Of a stretch of 64,000 bases of DNA, positions 48,562-60,144 are shown piece by piece. The translations under genes and the position numbers were made by a program. Each line of letters starts with the position of its first letter. The stretch's first letter is position 1. The notes under the pieces are model-generated. The model did not search any database and was not told the origin of the DNA. It worked only from the letters and a program-made list of their open reading frames with translations. Source of the DNA: Pisaster brevispinus (Eukaryota; Echinodermata; Asteroidea; Forcipulatida; Asteriidae); assembly GCA_023634235.1 (NCBI GenBank), contig JAMKCF010000021.1:9621764-9685763 (forward strand), given 5' to 3'.

Positions 48562-49701
48562 AGTCTTAATGTTTGGTAGTCTATAGGGTAAGTCCTTTCC
48601 CAGTTAAAAGGTAGGCTTCTGCGGTAGTGCAACATCCAGTAACTCATTCAGACAAACCCTGTCAAAATAATAAGAAAGAAAAAGACAAGTTATAAAATGA
48701 CTGATTGATTTTGATTGATCCTTTTGCAGAGTTTAAATTATTGCAAAAGTGAACTTCGTATAGTCTGAGACAGAGACTGAGGCCCAGTCTACTGAATGGT
48801 CTTTGAATAACACCAATAGGCCTACTGCCTGACATTTTGATAAAAGAATTTGTTTACCTTTCTTTAGTCTTGATTGGCAATGTTAGTTTTTGTATTAGTC
48901 ACCGGTAGAGGAATATCATAGACTGGCTCTGAGGAACTGGGTAATAGGCCTAAAAATCTGGTTCAAAACTGGCATCTTAACAGGACCCCCAAAAAATCCT
49001 CACATTATTAATAAGAAATACAGGTTTTAAACGTTATAAATGCAAATTTGTGGCAACCCAGATTTTGCTATACTCGATAAAAGTATAACATGTAGTAAAT
49101 AGGCCATACAAAATGGTGGTAAACAGTTACAAAAAAATACACACATAGATCAGGATAAATGTATAACATAGATGATAGATATCGAATATGTTTATTTAAA
49201 TCAAAGTTACACATTAAATGTATTTGATTCCACACCTAGAGAGAATGATAAAATATAGAGGAAAAAAGGCTCACTTTTAATAAGTATATTGCCACGGAGG
49301 AAAGAGGAATACGCTTTAACAACAGTATATTGACTGGCAAAATAACTGAATGGCAAATGTTGTTACACACCCCCATTTGCTGGTACTACCAGCAGATTTA
49401 TAATATGATAGACACGATACTGACACTTTGTGATAGTACTTTTGCTTGTTATTAGTTACTCTACTGTGTTAATTAGTAGTTATACTCAAGTGTATAGTGA
49501 TAAAGCAAGGCAAAAATAAAACCAGACAGCCCATGATACAGAAACATTCTGTGTTTAGTATTAATTTTCTAAAATCATGGAGTTAGTTAGAAATCAACAC
49601 AACATGACACTTATAGTGTCACACCGTGTTGATTGATCACTACTGTCTGACTGTTTGTTGAAATTTAAGTTATTTTTTTTCAGTCACCTACATGTATAAC
49701 C

Positions 49702-49746
49702 TTCCATCCTCCCGCAGACTGTCGGGAGGATGGAGTGGAGGGTTAC
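49702..49746. repeat. Hairpin of the CCATCCTCCCG type, copy 1
   Basis: CCATCCTCCCG and CGGGAGGATGG flank an 8-nt loop. Outer AACC...GGTT pairing is imperfect. The core is the same as the hairpin at 51051-51115. Confidence 0.8.
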
Positions 49747-49942
49747 GATTCGCAAACCTACGTTACATTTTCCATCACGCATTCGTTTTCAACGAAAGCA
49801 TTCTCGTTTACAACGAATGATACTAAAGGCAAAAGCTTCCACAGACACCTGGCCCCATTAGTAGACAACTTTATGTACTTTAATACATTACTTACAAATA
49901 GCCTTCCTCCATGCAATTATTATAGTAAATACAACCACCACC

Positions 49943-49966
49943 ATGGAGGAAGGATCCTTCCTCCAT
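49943..49966. repeat. Perfect 24-bp palindrome
   Basis: ATGGAGGAAGGA is followed immediately by its inverse complement, TCCTTCCTCCAT. No function is assigned. Confidence 0.9.
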
Positions 49967-50624
49967 ACCATGATACATACATTACAACAGAAATAGACAC
50001 CAAACCACCAGTAAAACTACTGATTTTGAAATACAAATTTATCAATATACGCAATACTCACAACGGCCCTTACTGCTTTCAACCTGTAATTAACAACCTC
50101 TAAGTTTGATTACAGCACAGTGGGGGTCCAATACAATGATTCTATTGACACTATTTATATCCTTGCCTTGACAAGTATGTACGTAACATGATTCTCTTGT
50201 TGATATTACTGAATCTTTTAAGTCACGTCGCCCCGAACCGAACCCCTTCATTCTAATGCAAAATAGTTTTGATGGGGGCGTTTACTTTCAGAAGACCTTG
50301 GCGGTTGGCGAGGTGAGTTGTTCCGTCAGGAAAAGCCCATTCCCGAATAGAACTAACTTCGAATCTGGGCGCCGGGGATAAAGGCAGACACCGTGGATGA
50401 AGGGCAGACCAAACGTGATATAGGGCCAGGGGAAACGAGTAAACATTGAAGAAGAAAAAAATACATGGACCTTTAATCATGCAAATTATCGGGATCAATT
50501 TTGTTTATGGGTTCGTAGTTGGTACACTTATGGTACAATGTGTGACCGATTGACGATGACCGGCTTGTCCATTCCCAAATGGGTATTCAAGGTAACGTCA
50601 ACAATGGCACGTGCAAGTCATGTG

Positions 50625-50815
50625 AACATTTATTCAGGGTCAAATTTCATAAAGGCTGTAAGGACAACCATGCATTTACAACCATGCATTTACTAAGCAC
50701 AGGCAAGTATTTGTTTAACAGAAACAACTTACCAGACAAAATTACAAAATTTTTGCTTAGCAAAGAAATTTGTCAAGCAGTATTTTCTTCGTAACATCTT
50801 TATGAAATTTGGTCT
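50625..50815. mobile_element. MITE family 2, degenerate copy
   Basis: The ends GGGTCAAATTTCATAAAG and CTTTATGAAATTTGGTCTC are inverted, and the internal TTTGCTTAGCAAAGAAATT resembles the copies at 20979 and 51859. Confidence 0.65.
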
Positions 50816-51050
50816 CTATGAATTATGATAATAATGAGTGCTATATACACTACCGTTATATGAGCTTTGTTGTGTTTATAAAATAACTCATGCATGTTTT
50901 ATCATGTTGTTAATTTAAATTAATTCACTCTTTTTCAAAATACTAAATAGGTGCATAAAATATTTTACAAAGCAAATGGAAAAGACAATAATTATAAACC
51001 GAAGACAAAGTCTTTGTTTCAGTGTCACGGTGCCATGATCTAGTTCAATA

Positions 51051-51115
51051 GTTGCGATGATCGTAACCCTCCATCCTCCCGACTCGGGAGGATGGAGGGT
51101 TACGATCATCACAAC
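51051..51115. repeat. 65-bp near-perfect hairpin, copy 2
   Basis: The left arm starts GTTGCGATGATCGTAACCC and ends CATCCTCCCGA. The right arm is its inverse complement with one mismatch and a 1-nt loop. Flanking GGTGCCAT direct repeats at about 51029 and 51119 may be remnants of a target duplication or duplicated flank. Confidence 0.85.
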
Positions 51116-51858
51116 TAGGTGCCATCATAGACATGCACCATGTACAGTGGTAGGACGTCAGTTTCTGTTGTGCTGAACTGATATCCTGGATTTAAAGCGT
51201 CTCTTCATTGCAAATAAAATGTCATCTCATGTTTTTTTCATACTTACCTGATTTAAGATTAAGAAGCTGAAATTTTGTTCATAGTGTCCAGAACTACACT
51301 TTTGAACTCCACAGAAAATAAATTATGTATCTATGACTGATGTTCTTCCAGTAAATACCTCTCAGATCCACGATTCCGTTTTACTTTAGACACCACATGT
51401 TAGACATGTAGCCTACCGATTGGCGTGTGCGCTTGCACAAAAAGCATAGCAACTCCAATCGACTTTTGCGTCAATGAATTGTATGAACTGCATGATCAAG
51501 TGTAGTCTTAGTGCGATTCAAGACCTTCTCATTTTGATTTTTCACAATTTTGTCATGATCATCCGAGCGTTTTGTGGATGTAAGCACCTTCTTGCGGGAA
51601 AACTATGACAAGCCAAAAAGAAAAGTTCTTGCACCAAGACTAGAACGATTGTGACGAATTTGCTCTGCATTGTGGCAACGCTTACGTGCAAGTTTTCACA
51701 TACTGAGTCAGTACAGAAAGTCACAACAGAGACATAAGTTTCCATTTTGGTTTCAAAAATAACGTCATCCAAGGATAAAGTTAACCATTCCAAACCCAGC
51801 AGGCATGGAATTCAGGACCCAAGAAAAGATGTGATCTAAGCGTCAGCTTCCTCCATCA

Positions 51859-52051
51859 GGGCCCAATTTCATAGAGCTGCTTAAGCACAAAAATTTGCTT
51901 AGCACAATAAAATTTTGCTTACCAAAATAAGGTTACCAGCCAAACTACCATGTCACGTGTGCAAATTGTGACTGGTATCCTGCTCATTTCTGCTTAGCAG
52001 GAAATTGTTAAGCATTATTTTCTGCTTAAGCAGCTCTATGAAATTGGGCCC
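51859..52051. mobile_element. MITE family 2, copy 3
   Basis: The ends GGGCCCAATTTCATAGAGCT and AGCTCTATGAAATTGGGCCC are perfect inverted repeats of 20 bp and continue imperfectly inward (GCTTAAGCA / TGCTTAAGC). Confidence 0.85.
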
Positions 52052-52539
52052 AGGTATAAATATGAAAACGCTTTGCAATGGTATGGCAACTTTTTACCCT
52101 AGACTCCATCGCGTTGTATGCAATGGAGGAGTCCAACCTGGGCTAGTACATGCACCATGGTGCATTGTTTATTCGGATATTAACACTATTCCCTACCTCA
52201 CATTCACATGTCACGCTGTGCGTCAACGGTGTAGATTCAAAATGGTGCATAATACACTGAAAATGTCCCTTAACACTTTAACAGTTACATTTCAAGCAGA
52301 GTTTTTCCAACACAGCAATGTTTTCTTTTTAGTGCATAGTCTAAACCCGCACAACTTCTCAGTTTTGATTTTGTAAATACAATACCGTCTCACAACTCGG
52401 TGGTCTACGACCTTCGGTTATGAGTATTGGAACTAGATGAATGAAAGTGGTGTTTGAAGCTTTGCAGGGTGTGGAAAATAAGATAAGAAAACTATAACTT
52501 AGTAAACTTGCGGGTACAACCATGTGTAAAATCTCTTTT

Positions 52540-52681
52540 GGGAGGAGTGTTGGCTCTGAAAAGAGCCGATGTTGTGGTCTCAACGTTTCTAACAGTATAC
52601 TCTGCTCAGCATTCTCCTGAAGATGAGCAGAGTATATATACTGTTCGAAACGTCGAGACCACACCAAGCCAACACTTCTCC
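52540..52681. mobile_element. Foldback element with about 65-bp arms
   Basis: The arms share GGTCTCAACGTTTC / GAAACGTCGAGACC, CAGTATACTCTGCTCA / TGAGCAGAGTATATATACTG and GTGTTGGCT / AGCCAACAC. The loop is about 15 nt. It lies 120 bp before the first recognised NCBP1 exon. Confidence 0.75.
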
Positions 52682-52802
52682 CATGGAGTCCTGGCCTTAC
52701 AAATAAAGACGTTTATTTCTTGAATTACGTTTCATTGCCTCTTTGTCTCTCTGAGAATTCATGGCGCAATGCCACGCTTTTTGTTAACAACATTCCCAAC
52801 AG

Positions 52803-55800
52803 ATAACAGGAGTCAAAAGCGTTGGAGGATCACCACTGATCAGAATGAGATAGAAGAAAGGCTCGAATCTCTCATTACAAGAGTCGGGGAAAAGGTATAG
52901 ACCTTGTAATGCTGTTACGTTGACGTTACATCTTGTGTAACGCTGTTACATGTATGGTGACTTTTCGTCTTGTGTAACGCTGTTATGATGACTATAAGTC
53001 TTGTGTAACTCTGTTATGATGACTTTACCTGGGCATGGTTGAATGCTCAGTATTGAACTAGGGATGGAACGTTTAACTATTTAACCCCCCCCCCAAAAAA
53101 AAAAAAAAAAAACAGGTTAAATCCAGCAAAGATCCTTAATATTTAACTGAAACAGACAATAAAACAAAACGAGACCTTTCTTTTTCAGCTTGCCTGCAGA
53201 GAATTATTCTCCTGCTTTGTTTGATAACAATTAGTAACGATGATAATGCTATTGAGCGACCGTGGTGTGCACACTCCCACACAAAAGCATTTTTATAAAT
53301 TTACATTTTGCTATGTAGACAGAACAGCACTCTACCAGCACACGAAGGATGTGCAGCCACACACTGATTTTGTGACCACCAAAAGAATGGGTTTACATCG
53401 TAGTGTTCTATTTTAAATCCTGGAAAGTGTGTTAACATCTGCTTCTCCTTCAGAGGTGGTCTCAAAATACACACAGATGGTACAGATGGATTGTGATTAT
53501 TCTGCACTAGGTTCTGATTCTCAGCTTGGATTGGAATCGGTAGAAACGGCTAAATGGAAGTCACAAGTTCCGTTAAACCGTACAGGAAAATAAACGTAGA
53601 TGCACGACATCCTCAAGACTGGTTGAAGAAGGTGTTGGTACATACTGTATGACACAAGGTTCAGATCAGGAGAAGGTGTTGGTACATACTGTATGACACA
53701 AGGGTCAGATCAGGGTTGTGCATCTATTTTTATTTTTCCTGAACAAATAGCTGGAACTTGAATTTGGACCACTTATTTCATCGTTCAGTTACTGCTAAGT
53801 TTAAGTCGACACTTTGGTGGTGTTAGACTCCTTGGCCTTCTGATTCACGGAAATCTGTGTTCATTGCAAATTGCTGTGATTAATTTTCTTTGTGTCTTGT
53901 TCTTTAATAATAGTTCTCGGAGGAGTTATGGAGGCAGTTGAAGGAGCTGATGAAACAGAACGAGTGGGACAGATGTCGCCTACTAGTGCGCTTCATTGCT
54001 GACCTCATCAACTGCCGTGTGGTGGACGTGTCCTCCATGGTTCAGCTCTACGAAGCATTTGTTGCCGTGACGCTAGAAGAAGGCATCCCTCAGGTCAGGT
54101 CGGACTGGTTTGTGTACACTGTACTCTCCAGTCTGCCATGGGTGAGTGTAGATTTTCTGGATCAATTATCCCCTACTATGGATGCACACTCCAAGATGCC
54201 TCAATACCTTCCCCATATGCTATGCACAGAATGGTGAAGTAACCCATGCCACACTTTCCTGTCATTGTATTTGTTTGATCAATCAGTGCCACAGATTGCC
54301 ACGGCAGAAATGGACCAAGGTTGAGAACCTTTATCTCTTCCAGCAGTCGCCCAAATTCCATTGCAATTGAGCGCAGCTGGTGGCTTCTCCAGTTTACCAC
54401 TCTCATTGAAGCACCTTGGGCTGGCTGTACTCTCTACATCAGCATGTGTGTGTGCCTCATAATGCCACAGTTGTGGCATAGTGTGGTATGGGTTGGTTGT
54501 CCTGAGAAACACGCCGACAGTCGGAGGATTGATTCTTATCAACTTCCTTACCAGGAGATGTCCTGGACAGTTCAAAGTCTTTGGGGGGGGGGGGGTGGTG
54601 TAAACATTCCGCTATAACTCAAACTGTTAGTCTAAGGCCATGTCTGAATCAAGTGACTGCAATCACAGCTGTGGCCACAACAGCAACAATGAAGCGTAGG
54701 ACTTTTTGGCTTTGTGCCATAACCATTGTCAGCCAATAACCCTAAGGGGCCATTCAGAATAGTCAATGTTTAAAAATTTCCATTTTTAAATATTGATTGG
54801 CTTCATAATATAATATATACACTGAAGAACAAAATAATGCCTCAAATGGACCAGATATTTTAGACCAAAGGTCTCCAACATCAGTAGTTTTCAATGGGTT
54901 TTTTTCTGGCTGAAACAAAACAACTTTGTAGTTTAATCAGGAATTAAATTAGCGATCTTGTTCAGCTGGGTACTTTTTCTTCTTCTTTTTCATTTGTTAA
55001 CTTATATACTGAATTTCTGTTTTTCAGTTATTTCTTGTGACCCACCCACCCACAATTTTGAAAGAAAATCAATTTGTTTTAAAAACATTGACTTTTCTGA
55101 ATGGCCCCCTTACCCTCCCAAATCCTTCTATTGACCCTTCGCCTGAAGGAATTGACCCCCCAAAATGGTGGAAATGGTGGATGCACATTTTTACGGAGGT
55201 GTGTACCGCCACCAGAAGGGGGTTACTATCCTCTCTTGGTGTGGAGTGACAAGAGAGGAGGATATTGGAGGTTTGAGGTGAACCTGTATGTAAAAATGCC
55301 TAGGGAGTAAGGGTTCACTTGGACTCAGCATAAACAACATTATTTTTTTAAAGAAAAGCATCTATACACAATAAGTAATGATTGTTATATATTGTGTTTG
55401 ATAGGTACAATGTACATGTAGGAGCAGAGATTGCAGAGAAGAAGGAAGAAGAACTGGATAAAATAATGAGTGTTTTCGAGAACTACATGCCGTGAGTTTT
55501 AAACCCCTTGTATAGGCAGAGATGTGATTTCTCCGTTTTTTCCTGGAAATACGTAAAAAAAAAAGTAAAACAAATTAGTATTATTCTTTTAAATTAAGAC
55601 CATGAAAAACATGAAGATAAAACCAAATAGAATGCCCCAGAGTGCAGATTAGGGCTTTTAAAACAGAAGACAAATGTATGTAAGTAGGCTTCGAGCTTGC
55701 AAGTTTTCCCCCTCGCAAGCTTTCATGCTTTGCGCTCACAGTTCTTTTTTTTTTCAACAGCCTATCACATCCTTGATAGGACAACACAAGCTCAAACAGC

Positions 55801-58800
55801 ATCCTCACTGAACTCAAAGGAAGACCAGTCATTGGCCGAGAATTTAACAAGGTGCGTACACATGCGCACATTTCCATTTTCCATTGATCTCAAGAAATGG
55901 CAGCGTATGCGAGAGGTCTATTCAGTTATTAGTTGACGCATGGGCGTGTCTTGGTCAAGGGGTCTAAGACCCCCGGACCAAAGCTCTGGTGTTTCTGATC
56001 AGCAGAGTGTGGGATAGGGTCCTGGTTCAGGTCCTGATGTTGACGCTTGTGTCACTTAGCCATTGTTGCTTTGTCCTTTGGATGGGACATAAAGCTGTGT
56101 TGTGTAATGCATGTGAAACACAAATTGCACTTATCCCTAAGAGAGGGGGTTTGCCCAGATGCTTCAGGTATGGTTTACTGCACCTTGTTTCACCCTTACA
56201 ACGTACCCATTCAACACCCCCTTCAACACCACCTTCACCCCTTCTACAGCCCTTCAACAACCCCTTCAACCCTCTTACACACCCTTCACCCCTACAACAG
56301 ATAGATTTTTCTACTTTCCTGATATGCAGATATAGAACTTATCCCTTAAAATATTTGGTATCTTTGCCAGAAAGAGAAAGAAGGACCATGTTTCGATGTT
56401 GAGGGTGTGGCACAACGACACACCCCACCCCCAGGAAGATGTAAGTTGTTCATCAATGGCCTCAATAGTGTCTCCATTTCTCTCCAAAGAGACAACATGA
56501 GAAATGAAGCATAAAATGAACCAAATGCAATACTAGCGTCGGAACTTTTCATGATTGAAACAGTGCCGGAACTAGCAATAGACTGTGGCATATTTGAATG
56601 GTTTGCCCCGTTTAATTTGTTCAATTGAGTTTCTTTGACATGTTAAAGCATGCATTATCGCACGGACAACATTGGTAATTGTCAAAGACCATCATCGCAC
56701 TTTGTGTGACCCAGCATGTACTGGAATAAACCAACTTCTGGAAGTTGAAGCTGAATCAGTCATTGTGTTCACCAGAAGATAAGCGTCAGGTTTTGGACTT
56801 GTGAGCTCAAAACTAATTGTTTGACTCATTTCTCAAAAACTGAAGCACTTTAAGGAAAAATATTTTGGGAAAAATGTTCCACTTTAACCATTTTTATACC
56901 ATGTTAATTGTGTGCAAACATCTTTGAGCACTTATATTTTCACTGTTATCAATGTTGTGCAACAAAATTTTAAGAAATGTACGTGGGAACCAGAGGTTTC
57001 CCCTGAAAATGCCCGATTCACACTTCGGGCAAAAGCAAAAGGGAGCAAATTTTTGTGACACAAACAGTCGGAATGTGCTGTTTTCCACTCGTATACACAA
57101 TAAAGTATATATCAGGTTTTTTTATTGATAATAATACCCTTGGTCATCAAGTATGCTTTAAAGATGTCGTCTCCATTGTTAGTTTCTGAATTCATGTAGA
57201 AATTATGACACAATATGTAAAAATTTCCAATATGACCAGTGTAGTATCTCGCCTACCAGAATGGCTCTGGAATGTACATGGTCACTCTTTTTGTAAACAA
57301 AGGTTACATTGTCTAGCTGAGAAAGTTGTAAACACGTTTTTCGAATGATATCCTCACCTCGTTTCTGCTGTTCCAGCGCTGCCCAGTTAGTGAGTTATCA
57401 CGGCAAGGCCAGAGTCCCTCTCAACTACATGATTGTAGAGGTGGTGTTCGGTCAGCTCTTCAACTTACCTCATCCCGTCAAGCTGGAAGCAGCCTACGCC
57501 AGTCTCCTGCTGGAGCTGTGTAAACTCCAACCAAGTTCTCTCCCTCAAGTTGTATCCTTTAAAATGTTGTACTCTATTGGTAACGTTTTCTAGTGAGGTG
57601 ATTAACCATTCGAAAGCATTCAACTGCACAGGTTGTGTATCAAGACACAACTCTAAACAGAACTAATTGTGGTACAATAAAATACTGCAGGCTGGTATAA
57701 TGCATCTACTGTTCAAGACCACAGTGGATGAGATTGAACGGTCAGACAGTGGGAGGGTTGACTGCGTACCGTGCAGATACATTCACCACATGATATCATA
57801 CTGCAGGCTGGCATAGTGTAGCCATCATGGGAAACCACTGTAGATGATATTGAATGGTCAGCCAGTAGGAAGGTTAATATTTGTTTCACAAAGAAATGTT
57901 ATTCAGAGGGCGTATTTAATTCAGAGGATATCATTCTTGCATTGGTGTTGAAAATTGAACATATAATTTAGAACTTCACTGACGTTTACAGTGTATTTAT
58001 CAAAGGTTTGTCACAGGAACTGTTATCATGTTTGGTTCTGTCTGTCTGTCAAGAACTTTATTATGAATTTGTATCTGATATCAGTTCCTATAAAAACCCA
58101 CTTGATCACAATTAATGCTAGTGAGATTACATACATGGTGTGTCGCAAACTGGAATCCATGGACCAGTGAATGACGGAATTATTTAACCAATAACCCCAT
58201 ATTTCAGAATAACATGATGAAATATATGTATGGCCCAAGGGCCCAGTCTCTCAAAGCGATAAGCACAAAAATGCCTTCGTGCAGGAATATTTTGCCGAGT
58301 ATGAACAGGCCGTCAGCCAGATAAGTTTTTTACAATAAATTGGCTCGCGGAAACATTGCATGTACTTTGCTGTGTAGATTGTTCTTGTAGAAAAGAGCTT
58401 ACCTTGCTGTTATTCTACTACCACGGAGTAGATTTTGGGTATTCCGGCAGACTTCTTAGTTCCAAGAAGAACTGTCCTGCTTATTAAGTACTACTTGGGA
58501 AATCTGCCTTCTACTTAGCTGAGGGGACTTCTCGTAATTTACTTCACTGCTGCGAAGTGAGTCGCCTGCTCTAGTCACTGCCAGTAGATAGATTTTTTTC
58601 TTAGACCTTGTCCAAATTAGTGTCTGCGGCTATGGCTAATGCTATGGCTGCTGCTATGGCTGCGGGTGTGGCTGCGGCTGCAGCTGTTGCTGTGGTTGTT
58701 GCTATGGCTTTTCCTATGGGCTGCCTAAGCTTCAATGCATGTCATGTGACTACCAAGCCTCAGCAGCTAATTTGGACATGTCCTTGGTATTAATTTCTGC

Positions 58801-60113
58801 TGTTGGTTGAAGTTATGATATCAGGTTCATGTTGTGATTCTTAATTTAACGTAACGCCACAGCTTGCACAAGCCACAGAGCTCCTGTATGAGAGACTGGA
58901 TAATATGAATCTCAACTGCATTGATCGGTTTGTCAATTGGTTCTCTCATCCCCTCAGCAACTTTCAATTCCACAGGAGCTGGGATGAATGGTGAGTGTTT
59001 ACTTCAAAGAGGGGCTTCAAGGTCCAATTCAGTTTTGTGCTGCACTCATTTTTCAAAAGATAGAGTCGTTCAGGCATGTGATTTCGCAGGATTTTTCCTG
59101 ATCTCAGGATTTTCTAAAAATCTCCTTGAGCCTTCAATTTTTCTTGAAACAAGCATAGCAGGTCACTCAAGTTATTTGTGTTGGTCATGAGGCTAATTTC
59201 AACCTTAGCCTCATGACCCTGTTTTTATCGAATATCATTGAAATTCAGGAATGAACTAAAATTTCTCTGTCCAAAAATGTACATGCCCATGTATTTGAAA
59301 TGTGCCATTGGATGTTTTTTATGTAAACAAATTTCACACAGCAAGAGTGGGAAACACAGCTGGCATTTGACACTGTTTTAATGTCAGGCCAGATACTTGC
59401 AATATCTTTTTCAAAAGGGCTCTAACCATTGACAAATAAGTGCATCACAAAATCAACTTTGACCTTAGAGCCCCTCTCCAATATAGAATTCAAATCACAG
59501 GTTACCTATACTTGTGTACTGCCGTGGAGTAGATTGAATAAAGCAGAATAAAGCAAGACCTAGTTCCCAAAGAACAAAATCTACACAGCAAAGTAGATAT
59601 ACACATGGTGTTACGGCAAACCGAATATACATTAATACCTCACTATGGCATGCAATGCCTCAACAATTATTTACCTACACATGCATGACATTTCTGTAGA
59701 CCAATCCGTACGCGCAATGTGCTGCACACCACACCGCCAGGTGCTGGAAACGCAAGGTTTTGTACACACAGACAATACTCCAGCACTTGCCTGTACGGTT
59801 TGGTCTCTAGCAACGAGGAGGTCTGCCATGCTGGAGTGGTAGGCACATGTAGGATGCGTACGCGTAGTGCCATCCAGCAATGCGTTTCCTAGCACATGTT
59901 CATGCACGCAACCTTACGGATTGGGTTTGTGGGGGTCCTGTTATTGTTGTTCTATTATTCCCTTTTCTAAAGAATTCCTCTTTGGGGAAGTTGAAGTAAG
60001 AAAAACTTTGTGGGGTCCATTGTTTTTTTGTGTAAAAGACCCCACAAGGGACCTTCAGGGATGTGATTTCTCTGTTTTTATCCATTTTTTTAACCCCCCC
60101 CCCAAAAAAAAAA

Positions 60114-60144
<31 letters not shown>

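Larger units (their letters stand above)
48562..52802. other. Intergenic region between divergent BFAR and NCBP1-like genes
   Basis: It should hold both promoters and 5' leaders, but none can be pinpointed. Visible items are three hairpins/palindromes (49.70, 49.94 and 51.05 kb), two MITE family 2 copies (50.63 and 51.86 kb) and a foldback at 52.54 kb. The rest is AT-rich without recognised genes. Confidence 0.6.

Noticed and set aside
49735..50103. A 122-codon open frame on the plus strand
   Set aside because: It begins with GTG inside a hairpin repeat, has no splice or Kozak context, and the peptide resembles nothing known. It is probably chance.
50579..50593. Possible first NCBP1 exon (ATG, four codons, then a GTAACG donor in the right phase)
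   Set aside because: It is too short and does not resemble the CBP80 N-terminus; phase agreement alone is weak.
55762..55855. Possible NCBP1 exon after a pyrimidine tract and CAACAG
   Set aside because: The same acceptor-like sequence occurs in the repeat copy at 60340-60376, and the following sequence does not encode CBP80-like residues.
55981..56402. Pro/Thr-rich 137-codon frame
   Set aside because: It is composed of a SINE tail and CCCTTCAACA simple repeats and overlaps the true NCBP1 exon 56371-56440 in another frame.
58608..58793. Ala/Met/Val-rich small protein
   Set aside because: It is created by an imperfect GCTATG/GCTGCG repeat.
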